Source of the DNA: Candidatus Bipolaricaulota bacterium
GTDB taxonomy: Bacteria; Bipolaricaulota; Bipolaricaulia; UBA7950; UBA9294
NCBI GenBank assembly: GCA_030612565.1
Contig: JAUWNQ010000042.1
Coordinates: forward strand, 1-5,723
DNA: 5,723 bases
Reading direction: 5' to 3'
Below are positions 1-5,256 of this stretch, piece after piece; positions within the stretch are counted from its first letter, which is position 1; every line of letters begins with the position of its first letter. The position numbers and the translations under genes were made by a program. The notes below the pieces were generated by a model, which did not search any database, was not told the DNA's origin, and saw nothing but the letters and a program-made list of their open reading frames with translations.

Positions 1-722
1 GTCTGATTGATCAGCTGTCCCGTCCTCAGAGCGGCAAGCGCCATCACCCGCCGGAAATCCGTCAACAACGAGACCTGGGAGAGAGCACGGAGATCGCGCT
101 CAAGGTACGTGCTTACGTATCCATGCCACCACTCAACAACACCCTCTTCCCCACCGTTCAACCAGAATAGCGCTGGCATGAAGCCGTGCCATGCTAGAGC
201 GAGCGGGTCTCCACCAGTTGGAACGGGCCCCTCAGGCGGGATCTCTCCGGCAAGCAAGGTAGAGAGAATATTCGGCGTGTTCTGCCCCTCCCATTCGCCA
301 AGTGTCAGCGAACGTAGGACAAGATACACCGCTCGCCCAGCGAGCGACTCGCTCACCTTTTGCATCAGGAGCATGTTCGCCGATCCGGAAAGCACGAATC
401 TGCAGTTACGATCCTTATCGACCGCGCGCTTCACCGCGAGGAGAAACGCGGGCACACGCTGTGCCTCGTCGATGACCACGCAATCGACACCCGCCCACAA
501 AGCCGTCGGATCGCGCTGCGCCTGCTCCTGCACGTCCAGTTCGTCGAGGCTGTGGTAGCGCCACTGGCACACAGGTTTAGCGTGGTGCAGGAGGGTCGAT
601 TTCCCCACCTGTCGCGGACCGGTAACCACCACCACTGGATGCCTCTTCACCATTCCCGCGAGGCGTCCTTCCAGCCACCGGTGCTTGTAAATCCAATCGC
701 CCACTGAATGATTATCATTCAT
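1..722 (-). CDS. AAA_14/DUF4143-type P-loop ATPase, N-terminal 240 residues (runs off left edge)
   Basis: Reverse-strand translation gives 240 uninterrupted codons from ATG at 722 to the window edge, with no stop. Seen: Walker A GPRQVGKST (residues 35-43), Walker B VVIDEAQR (82-89) and a sensor-like stretch FVLSGSANMLL (109-119). The stretch ESLAGRA (125-131) follows, and the TYLERDLR stretch (205-212) opens the DUF4143 region. This order (AAA_14 core, then DUF4143) is typical of a widespread prokaryotic ATPase family of about 380-450 residues whose function is poorly known, so roughly the last third to half is missing. An in-frame TAA lies upstream, so the start is ATG 722 or a nearby upstream TTG. 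The ATG lacks a Shine-Dalgarno sequence but sits right behind a strong promoter, so a leaderless message is inferred. Family assignment is secure; the biological role is not known. Confidence 0.9.
   Translation of the reverse strand, partial: MNDNHSVGDWIYKHRWLEGRLAGMVKRHPVVVVTGPRQVGKSTLLHHAKPVCQWRYHSLDELDVQEQAQRDPTALWAGVDCVVIDEAQRVPAFLLAVKRAVDKDRNCRFVLSGSANMLLMQKVSESLAGRAVYLVLRSLTLGEWEGQNTPNILSTLLAGEIPPEGPVPTGGDPLALAWHGFMPALFWLNGGEEGVVEWWHGYVSTYLERDLRALSQVSLLTDFRRVMALAALRTGQLINQ
705..721. repeat. 17-bp perfect palindrome at the ATPase start codon, possible operator
   Basis: TGAATGAT-T-ATCATTCA is a perfect inverted repeat with one central base. It covers codons 1 to 6 of the ATPase gene and lies just downstream of its predicted transcription start. 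A bound protein there would block initiation or elongation. The inner 13 bases (AATGATTATCATT) equal the core of the classical 19-bp Fur box, but the outer bases do not match. Regulation by Fur is only a hypothesis. Confidence 0.5.
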
Positions 723-729
723 ACCTTGA

Positions 730-758
730 ATAATAATCAGCAAGAAAGGAGAAGTCAA
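730..758 (-). promoter_or_regulatory. Sigma70-type promoter of the ATPase gene, predicted leaderless
   Basis: On the minus strand, TTGACT (758-753) is separated by exactly 17 bases from TATTAT (735-730). Each hexamer matches consensus at 5 of 6 positions. The -10 box ends 7 bases before the ATG at 722, so transcription should start at or within a base or two of the start codon. No ribosome binding site fits in that space. The hexamers and spacing are seen; leaderless transcription is inferred. Confidence 0.65.
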
Positions 759-789
759 GATTTAAGATCAAGCCCTGGGGCATCGAAAT

Positions 790-924
790 CTACGGAGGGA
801 GTTCGGGGCAAAGGGGGCACGTCTTCGTTCTTGGTGTTTTTCCCGCCTCAGCGGTGCAATTAGCGATGATGGTGGAGCAGTCCAGCCGCAAGAAATTAGC
901 TACCTCTCTGAGTGTCTACTTATC
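790..924 (-). pseudogene. Possible eroded excisionase/MerR-like helix-turn-helix remnant
   Basis: The minus frame from 924 reads Asp-Lys, a TAG stop (918-916), then TLREVANFLRLDCSTI and about 25 more residues to a TAG at 792-790. The pattern T-L-R-E-V-A-x-F-L-R-L-x-x-S-T-I closely resembles the first helices of excisionase-family HTH_17 domains. A GK-P motif further on recalls the wing of that fold. The in-frame stop, lack of a usable start codon or ribosome binding site, and loss of similarity after about 30 residues suggest a decayed gene. HTH_17 proteins are sometimes neighbours of PIN toxins, so this may have been an antitoxin or regulator. The match is short and could be chance. Apart from this, the ATPase promoter and the weak repeat at 979-1005, the 723-1001 gap shows nothing. 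Confidence 0.3.
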
Positions 925-978
925 AAGGTAAGCTTAACAGAATAAAGACCAACAGCGATTATCTGACCCTTGATTATA

Positions 979-1005
979 TTGAGGAAGGCTTTATTGATCC
1001 CTCAA
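979..1005. repeat. Short inverted repeat at the toxin stop codon
   Basis: TTGAGG (979-984) and CCTCAA (1000-1005) form a perfect 6-bp inverted repeat with a 15-base loop, and the toxin's TGA lies within one arm. No U-run follows on the minus strand, so it is a poor intrinsic terminator. It may stabilise the 3' end of the message or be chance. Confidence 0.3.
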
Positions 1006-1490
1006 ACGCTGTTGTGATCTTTCAGCAGATCATCCAGCAGATCATCCAGCAGAACAATCTCAAGACCAACCTCGGCCACCTGCTTGAGCTGTTCATCGTT
1101 GGTGATAAACCCACTCGCCCCGGCGTGCAAGGCGGCAGCAATTTGCAGCGCATCGGGAGTTCGAATCGCGTACTTAGCCCTCAGATCGGCGGCCAGACAC
1201 GCTACCGCAAGGTCTACGTCTAAGATGTGCAGATTGGGATACGTGGTGAGAAGCTCCTGGTAATCGCGGGCCGCATCCAAGTTCCCTTCTCTCTTGGGCT
1301 TCACCAGAATCTCCAACATCGTGATTACCGAGGTCACCCCGGAGTTTCTGCCTTCCTCCCAGGCCTCGAAAATAGTTTGCGTGAGTGAGGCATATGTAGG
1401 ATGGTCCTGTAGATGGTAGATGAAGACCATCGTATCTGCTCCGACTTGCTCGTGCCGGGCGAGGAACTCCTCTAGGGCTCTTGTTCCCAA
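1002..1490 (-). CDS. PIN-domain ribonuclease toxin, VapC-like
   Basis: A 162-residue PIN-domain protein. PIN toxins are Mg2+-dependent RNases that cut tRNA, rRNA or mRNA and are neutralised by a cognate antitoxin. Expected acidic residues are present: D19 in ADTMVFIYHL, E60 in TMLEIL, D113 in RTPDALQIAAAL and D132 in FITNDEQL, so the enzyme looks active. The start is TTG at 1490, overlapping the antitoxin gene by 19 nt. A later start at M21 would remove catalytic D19, which supports the TTG; an AGGA sits just upstream with short spacing. The overlap implies translational coupling, which with the rare start codon should keep toxin below antitoxin. The C terminus (148-157) is an acidic Leu-Asp repeat encoded by a 12-bp tandem repeat. 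Family call is firm; the RNA target cannot be read from the sequence. Confidence 0.9.
   Translation of the reverse strand: MGTRALEEFLARHEQVGADTMVFIYHLQDHPTYASLTQTIFEAWEEGRNSGVTSVITMLEILVKPKREGNLDAARDYQELLTTYPNLHILDVDLAVACLAADLRAKYAIRTPDALQIAAALHAGASGFITNDEQLKQVAEVGLEIVLLDDLLDDLLKDHNSV
1023..1053. repeat. 12-bp tandem repeat in the toxin 3' end
   Basis: Plus-strand unit CAGCAGATCATC occurs twice in full (1023-1034, 1035-1046), followed by seven bases of a third copy. It encodes repeated Leu-Leu-Asp-Asp at the end of the PIN protein (LLDDLLDDLLKD), beyond the usual last beta strand. Because the unit is a multiple of three, slippage would change length without shifting frame. Confidence 0.8.
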
Positions 1491-1714
1491 GACTTCCTCT
1501 CTTCCCTTACGTATTCAGTGGCATCGATCCCCTGCCAAACTTCTTTGTGCAGCCCCCGCATATGCTCGGCATAGCTCCTCGGCCGCAGGCGCATCACGGC
1601 CTTGTCACCCTCGGCCACAATGAGAAGCCGGTCGCCGGGACGCAGCCCAAGCGCCTCCCTAACCTTCTTGGGGATGACTATCTGATACTTGCTGCTCACC
1701 TTCGCCATCTGCAT
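1472..1714 (-). CDS. AbrB/SpoVT-family antitoxin, VapB/MazE-like
   Basis: An 80-residue protein with the N-terminal swapped-hairpin AbrB DNA-binding fold at about residues 4-49: KVSSKYQIVIPKKVREALGL, then RPGDRLLIV and a strand ending in VMRLRPR. The C-terminal segment (about 50-80, with YVREERKSWEQ) is the expected toxin-binding tail. It lies immediately upstream of the PIN toxin with a 19-nt overlap, the usual antitoxin-first order. ATG 1714 is preceded by a purine-rich site (GGAAGGGAGGGG) about 9 nt away; ATG 1708 is a possible second start. Such antitoxins normally bind their own promoter together with the toxin, and the consensus promoter and inverted repeat upstream fit that. Family confidence is high; autoregulation is inferred. 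Confidence 0.92.
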   Translation of the reverse strand: MQMAKVSSKYQIVIPKKVREALGLRPGDRLLIVAEGDKAVMRLRPRSYAEHMRGLHKEVWQGIDATEYVREERKSWEQEP

Positions 1715-1746
1715 GGCAACAGACCCCTCCCTTCCTTGCTTTCTTG

Positions 1747-1767
1747 ACTATCGCTTGGTATTATAGT
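1747..1767. promoter_or_regulatory. Inverted repeat over the TA promoter -10 region, candidate operator
   Basis: ACTAT (1747-1751) and ATAGT (1763-1767) form an inverted repeat with an 11-base spacer (centres 16 bp apart). It spans the -10 box and start site of the TA promoter, where an AbrB-type antitoxin would be expected to bind for autorepression. The arms are only 5 bp, so this is suggestive. Confidence 0.35.
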
Positions 1768-1788
1768 GAAACGTAAAGTGAAAGACAA
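1760..1788 (-). promoter_or_regulatory. Sigma70 promoter of the toxin-antitoxin operon
   Basis: Minus strand TTGTCT (1788-1783), a 17-base spacer and TATAAT (1765-1760), a perfect -10 hexamer. The predicted transcription start is near 1753, giving a leader of about 40 nt with the antitoxin's ribosome binding site in it. Nothing else lies between it and the antitoxin gene. Confidence 0.75.
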
Positions 1789-1884
1789 ATTTACCAAACG
1801 AATTTTTGGGAACTTGTTTCGTGACGTTTGCCGGCGCGGTCAGGCCTTCTCCCACGAATATGAGGGAAAAGGGGCCCGCTGTTG

Positions 1885-2553
1885 TTATCGACGCTCGGCG
1901 TGCTCGCCGAGGCCGGGGATTCTCACCTGTTTTTCCAACAGGCGCAAGAGTTGGGTGATGATGAAGACGAGCGCCAGGTAGAAGAGTGCGACGACGATGA
2001 ACACCTCGAAGTAGCGGAAGTTACGCGCGGCGATCCTCTTTCCCACTCCCATCAGGTCGAGCAGGGTGACCGAGAAGACGATCGATGAATACTTGAACAT
2101 CAAGATCAGTTCGTTAGACCATGAGGGGATCACGATGCGGAACGCCTGCGGCAGGACCACGTACCGAATGGCTTGGGGCAGGGTCATCCCCAATGAGCGC
2201 GCGGCCATCATCTGGCCTCCCTTGACGGCCTGAATCGCACCCCGCAGGTACTCCGCCTGGTAGGCTGCCGTGTTGAGTCCCAACGCAAGGATCCCGCTTG
2301 TAAAGGCAGATAGCGAAATTCCCCAGCTGGGAAGCCCATAGTAGATCATGAGCAACTGCACCAAGAGTGGCGTGCCACGGAAGACCTGGATATAGATGCT
2401 GCACGGGATCGAGATCAGCCGTCCCCCGTAGACGCGACCGAGAGCAAGCAGGATTCCGAATACGATCCCAATCGCGATGCAGGTTAGCGTGATCTCTAGT
2501 GTAAGGATCAGCCCGTGCGCCAGTGGCGACAGCCAGGCCCAGTCGAAGACCAT
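1885..2553 (-). CDS. Polar amino acid ABC transporter permease (HisM/GlnP family), second permease
   Basis: A 222-residue inner-membrane permease. Hydrophobic segments lie at about 12-38, 62-75, 82-98, 132-145 and 185-205, consistent with the five-helix core of amino acid importers. Family motifs visible: TLEITLTCIAIGIVFG at the first helix, YIQVFRGTPLLVQL (54-67), the EAA coupling loop at 105-123 and LPQAFRIVIPSWSNELI (134-150). The EAA loop reads GGQMMAARSLGM, with Met116 where the family normally has Glu; the two alanines and Gly122 are kept. ATG at 2553 overlaps the stop of the ATPase gene (TGATG), with a GGAG about 10 nt upstream, so the two are probably translationally coupled. It should pair with the 3306-3983 permease as a heterodimeric channel. 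No convincing terminator follows the stop. Confidence 0.93.
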   Translation of the reverse strand: MVFDWAWLSPLAHGLILTLEITLTCIAIGIVFGILLALGRVYGGRLISIPCSIYIQVFRGTPLLVQLLMIYYGLPSWGISLSAFTSGILALGLNTAAYQAEYLRGAIQAVKGGQMMAARSLGMTLPQAIRYVVLPQAFRIVIPSWSNELILMFKYSSIVFSVTLLDLMGVGKRIAARNFRYFEVFIVVALFYLALVFIITQLLRLLEKQVRIPGLGEHAERR

Positions 2554-3302
2554 CAGTCCATATCTCCGTACAGCTCGGTGATCTTGTTGAGAAACTCCCC
2601 TGTTCGTTTGTGTTTCGGAGCGGAGAACATCTGTTGGGGATCCCCTTGTTCGGCGATCACCCCGTGTTCCATGAAGATGATCGCATCGGCGACAGCGCGG
2701 GCAAATCCCATCTCGTGTGTGACCACGAGCATCGTCATCCCGCCCTTGGCTAGGTTGATCATCACCTCGAGAACCTCCCCGATCAACTCCGGATCGAGGG
2801 CCGAGGTCGGTTCGTCGAACAGGATGAGCTTGGGACGCATGGCGTAAGCCCTGGCGATCGACACACGCTGTTGCTGCCCTCCGGAGAGCTGCGCGGGGTA
2901 GGCATCAGCCTTGTCCTCCAATCCGACCCGGGTAAGCTCCTCCATCGCCAGCTTCGTTGCCTCCTCCTTGCTCATCCCCTTGACCCTGATCGGGCCAATT
3001 CTAACGTTCCTCAGGGCGGTCAGGTGGGAGAAAAGGTTGAAGCTCTGGAAGACGAAGCCGATCTGCGCGCGCAGATCGTTGACCTTCGCATGCGCGTGCG
3101 TGATCTCTGCCCCGTCGAGCCATACACGTCCCTTTTCCGGCGGGCTCAACTGGTTTATGCAACGAAGGAGCGTCGACTTCCCAGTCCCGGAGGGACCGAT
3201 GATGACCTTCGTCTCCCCGCGTTCGAGCTCGAAAGAGACCCCTTTTAGGACCTCTTCTTTCCCGTACCGCTTATGAACGTCTTCAACCTTTAACAGGCTC
3301 AT
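2553..3302 (-). CDS. Polar amino acid ABC transporter ATP-binding protein (HisP/GlnQ family)
   Basis: A 249-residue cytoplasmic nucleotide-binding subunit that powers uptake by ATP hydrolysis as a dimer under the two permeases. All signature elements are intact: Walker [10 protein letters not shown] (36-44), Q-loop Gln86 in [12 protein letters not shown] signature LSGGQQQR (139-146), Walker B LILFDEP (159-165) with Glu164, D-loop SALD (167-170) and switch His196 in VVTHEM. Length equals the family norm (240-260). Start ATG 3302 follows the upstream permease stop by 3 nt, with GGGGGGAG 9 nt away inside the end of that gene. Its last codon overlaps the next permease by 1 nt. It is the best-conserved member of the operon, and its identity as an amino-acid-type ABC ATPase is secure. 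Confidence 0.97.
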   Translation of the reverse strand: MSLLKVEDVHKRYGKEEVLKGVSFELERGETKVIIGPSGTGKSTLLRCINQLSPPEKGRVWLDGAEITHAHAKVNDLRAQIGFVFQSFNLFSHLTALRNVRIGPIRVKGMSKEEATKLAMEELTRVGLEDKADAYPAQLSGGQQQRVSIARAYAMRPKLILFDEPTSALDPELIGEVLEVMINLAKGGMTMLVVTHEMGFARAVADAIIFMEHGVIAEQGDPQQMFSAPKHKRTGEFLNKITELYGDMD

Positions 3303-3305
3303 TGA

Positions 3306-3983
3306 TTACAGCTCCCCCCCTATTTGCAGACCGGGTATTCGTATTCGTGCTTCCAGCCGGCCCAGGCTCCAATTGCCGGCGTAGGTCAGCACGAGGAAGA
3401 TCAGTGCCACGGCAAGGTAGGCCAGCATCGCCAGATCGTAATGCCTATCTATGATGATACGCGCATGGCGAAGGAGCTCGTTCAGGCCAACGACGTAAGC
3501 AAGGGTGGTATCCTTCACGACCGAAGAGTACTCGTTCGACCAGCCGGCGATAGAGAGGCGAAACGCTTGTGGAATGATGATCGATACGATCGCCTGCAAA
3601 CGACTCATCCCCAGTGAACGGGCGGCCATCATCTGTCCGTGGGGGATCGCTTGGAGCGCCCCGCGAAAGATCTGCGACTGGTACGCCGAGGAGCGCAATC
3701 CAAGGGCGATGGTCGCGGCGAGAAATGGCGCAACATTCACTCCAAACTGCGAAGGGCCAAAGTAGAACAGAAATAGAAGGACGAGAGCGGGAATGCTTCT
3801 AAAGATCCACGCGTATCCAGAGGCGAGCGTTCCGAAGAATCGCCCCCCATAGACCTGCAACAGAGCGATGACCGTGCCGACCAGCAGTCCGACGATCAAC
3901 AGGGCGAACAGGAGTTCGATGTTGATCAACGTCCCCCGCAGGAGCATCGGGAGATTCCTCCCGATAACGATGAGGCCTTCTAT
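3306..3983 (-). CDS. Polar amino acid ABC transporter permease (HisM family), first permease; start codon unresolved
   Basis: A HisM-type membrane subunit; residue numbers here count from an AUA codon at 3983 (225 residues). Helices lie at about 20-42, 60-76, 82-104, 131-148 and 184-203. Motifs: LPMLLRGT (11-18) before helix 1, FRSIPALVLLFLFY (61-74), the EAA loop with GQMMAARSLGM (116-126) and IIPQAFRLSIAGWSNEY (136-152). As in the partner permease, the EAA glutamate is Met (119). The frame is open back to TTG 4046, but that reading translates through a strong hairpin and a non-homologous Gly/Pro-rich stretch, so it is unlikely. ATG 3947 has GGGAGG upstream but would begin at MLLRGT, cutting off the usual dozen N-terminal residues. 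AUA 3983 has GGAAGGAG at ideal 6-nt spacing and gives the normal family N terminus. The gene ends 3 nt before the ATPase. Confidence 0.88.
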   Translation of the reverse strand: MEGLIVIGRNLPMLLRGTLINIELLFALLIVGLLVGTVIALLQVYGGRFFGTLASGYAWIFRSIPALVLLFLFYFGPSQFGVNVAPFLAATIALGLRSSAYQSQIFRGALQAIPHGQMMAARSLGMSRLQAIVSIIIPQAFRLSIAGWSNEYSSVVKDTTLAYVVGLNELLRHARIIIDRHYDLAMLAYLAVALIFLVLTYAGNWSLGRLEARIRIPGLQIGGEL

Positions 3984-4011
3984 TGCCCTCTCCTTCCCTT
4001 TATGGATCGAA

Positions 4012-4040
4012 CGGGGGCCCCCAACCGGAGGCCCCCGGTT
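4012..4040 (-). other. GC-rich intercistronic hairpin between binding protein and permease genes
   Basis: CGGGGGCC (4012-4019) and GGCCCCCG (4030-4037) form an 8-bp all-GC stem with a 10-base loop, 30 nt after the binding-protein stop codon. A second stem, AACCGG (4023-4028) with CCGGTT (4035-4040), shares bases with the first, so the two cannot form together. No U-run follows on the minus strand, so it is not a standard terminator. By analogy with other importer operons, it probably stabilises the binding-protein message or causes partial termination, lowering permease expression. Confidence 0.75.
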
Positions 4041-4069
4041 ATACAACTAAACTAAGACCTGAGATCGGC

Positions 4070-4987
4070 CTACTTGTTTGCCTCCTCGGCGAACTTCGCG
4101 GCGAAGGCTTCCACGTCCTTATCGACTAGGAGCAGGTCCTTGGAAGCGAGCCAGGCCGCCTCGATCTGGTCGTTCGTCGGGCCGAAGTAACCTGAAAGGA
4201 GATTATCCCAAGCACTCCCCAGCGTAATGACGAGATCCTTTGCGCCTCCTGCTGCCTCCACGACCTCAAGACCGAGTTCGGCCATCGCTGCGTTGATCCT
4301 GGGGAGGAGACCTTCGGGGTCACCGTCCGCCACAAGGAATCCGAAGTACTCGTAGGTGTTGATGATCCCAGCAATCGTAAGTGTGTCCGGGTAGGCGGCG
4401 ATAGAGGCCCGGGATGCGGGCTCGTCCTGGATCACCGCGTCGATCCGCTTGTTGACTAGATCGAGGATCGCCGTTGGGTAGAACTCGTACCCCTTCGCCT
4501 CGATATCGATCCCCGCGGCCTGGAGCTCGTCCTCCAGGTAGTAGAAGCCTGTCGTCCCGTTCTGCGCACCGATCGCCTTCTTCGGTCCGAGTCCGGCCAT
4601 CGCGGTGATGATGTTGAGGCCTGAATCCTTGCGGATGACAACCGCCTGGTTCGAGAGGTAGTACGGCGCGGAGAAGTCGATCGTCTCCTCGCGCTCGGCG
4701 GTGATGGTGAACCCGGATACGCCCAGATCAGCCTTCCCTGTATTCACGGTTTGGATGATCGCGTCAAAGCCGATGTTCTGAATCTCGACTTCGAAACCGG
4801 CAACGATCGCAATCATGCGAATCGCATCGAGATCGAACCCAAAGAACTCCCCGTCCGTTGTGACCATCTCGAACGGGGCCCACGGGATGTCCGAGGCGAC
4901 GATGTATTTATCCTGCGCCAGGACGAGCCCTCCTCCGAGCAACCCCACTAAACTCAGTACGGTCAAGCCAATCAGAAACTTCTTCAT
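4070..4987 (-). CDS. Periplasmic amino acid-binding protein of an ABC importer (SBP_bac_3 family)
   Basis: A 305-residue secreted binding protein. Residues 1-24 are a Sec signal (KK, a hydrophobic core, then LVLA before Q25) with no lipobox Cys, pointing to a free periplasmic protein of a diderm. Family landmarks: DIPWAPFE (33-40), GFDLDAI (50-56), SGFTITAEREETIDFS (91-106) and GAQNGTTG (140-147), then IQDEP (186-190). By family knowledge, Arg99 should hold the ligand carboxylate and Asp188 its amino group, so the ligand is an amino acid; which one cannot be read. Length is about 40 residues above the usual 250-270, from a C-terminal extension after residue 240 containing WDNLLSGYFGPTNDQIEAAW. 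ATG 4987 has AAGGAGGT (5004-4997) 9 nt upstream. First gene of the operon, in the position and with the signals expected for the most abundant component. Confidence 0.95.
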   Translation of the reverse strand: MKKFLIGLTVLSLVGLLGGGLVLAQDKYIVASDIPWAPFEMVTTDGEFFGFDLDAIRMIAIVAGFEVEIQNIGFDAIIQTVNTGKADLGVSGFTITAEREETIDFSAPYYLSNQAVVIRKDSGLNIITAMAGLGPKKAIGAQNGTTGFYYLEDELQAAGIDIEAKGYEFYPTAILDLVNKRIDAVIQDEPASRASIAAYPDTLTIAGIINTYEYFGFLVADGDPEGLLPRINAAMAELGLEVVEAAGGAKDLVITLGSAWDNLLSGYFGPTNDQIEAAWLASKDLLLVDKDVEAFAAKFAEEANK

Positions 4988-4996
4988 ACTACATAC

Positions 4997-5042
4997 ACCT
5001 CCTTATGGGACTACCGTAACACAACTCGTGCGGAAAAGTCAA
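4997..5042 (-). promoter_or_regulatory. Promoter and Shine-Dalgarno site of the amino acid ABC operon
   Basis: Minus strand TTGACT (5042-5037), an 18-base spacer and a weak -10, TACGGT (5018-5013). Transcription would start near 5006, just before the full-consensus ribosome binding site AAGGAGGT (5004-4997). The -35 and ribosome site are strong; the poor -10 suggests activator dependence or that the real promoter lies elsewhere in the gap. Confidence 0.45.
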
Positions 5043-5117
5043 GAGATTCGTACTCCATCTTGAGAAGATCATGCCAAATTGCACCTGTTCTTACGCGCTT
5101 TTCCGAAAACGAGGGGG

Positions 5118-5149
5118 CTCGCGGTTCTCGCGGGAACGGATCGGACCGA
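5118..5149. repeat. Cluster of short repeats and palindromes in the divergent intergenic region
   Basis: A direct repeat CTCGCGG occurs twice (5118-5124, 5127-5133). Overlapping it, GTTCTCGCGGGAAC (5124-5136 plus flank) is nearly palindromic, and TCGGACCGA (5141-5149) is a perfect odd palindrome. A further AGAGAC/GTCTCT inverted repeat lies at 5167-5193. They lie 100-200 bp upstream of the ABC operon and before the plus-strand gene, so regulator binding to either is possible but unproven. The rest of 5043-5244 shows nothing recognisable. Confidence 0.35.
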
Positions 5150-5244
5150 CACTTGTCCTCTCCTGTAGAGACAAACCCACGATCTGCGTCTCTCTGATTT
5201 CCTCTCACCTCCTCCGGGTGGCGATTAGGATTCTATTCACGATG

Positions 5245-5251
5245 AAGGAGG
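5245..5251 (+). promoter_or_regulatory. Shine-Dalgarno site deciding the start of the right-edge gene
   Basis: AAGGAGG ends 5 nt before ATG 5257. An in-frame ATG at 5242 overlaps this site and so cannot use it, which makes 5257 the better start. No clear -35/-10 pair was found upstream on this strand. Confidence 0.8.
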
Positions 5252-5256
5252 TTATC

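Noticed and set aside
7..707. Long plus-strand open frames at the left edge
   Set aside because: They are antisense to the ATPase gene, whose Walker motifs are clear on the minus strand; their own translations resemble nothing.
737..930. Plus-strand open stretch through the 723-1001 gap with a YGGSSGQRGHV-like segment
   Set aside because: No start codon behind the AAGGAG at its left end and no firm family match; the minus-strand HTH-like reading is the better of the two weak options.
1023..1053. CRISPR or other repeat array
   Set aside because: The unit is 12 bp without spacers, lies inside a coding region and has under three copies.
912..1223. Plus-strand open frame of about 100 codons
   Set aside because: Most of it is antisense to the PIN toxin and its Gln/Ile repeat is the shadow of the 12-bp tandem repeat. 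The first 30 residues have no ribosome binding site or recognisable motif.
1766..1884. Possible terminator after the last permease, including GGGCCC and CCAAA/TTTGG repeats
   Set aside because: The stems are very short and not followed by a U-run in the right direction; no terminator can be supported.
4012..4037. Reading the GC hairpin as an intrinsic terminator ending the binding-protein transcript
   Set aside because: No U-run follows, and the permease and ATPase genes downstream have no other visible promoter, so readthrough is needed.
1885..4950. Many secondary open frames of 60-125 codons across the ABC operon on both strands
   Set aside because: All overlap strongly conserved transporter genes in other frames and lack motifs or ribosome sites.
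5011..5208. Minus-strand small open frame upstream of the binding protein gene
   Set aside because: Its GTG start is too close to the upstream GGAGGA. It would contain the ABC operon promoter, and its composition is not protein-like.
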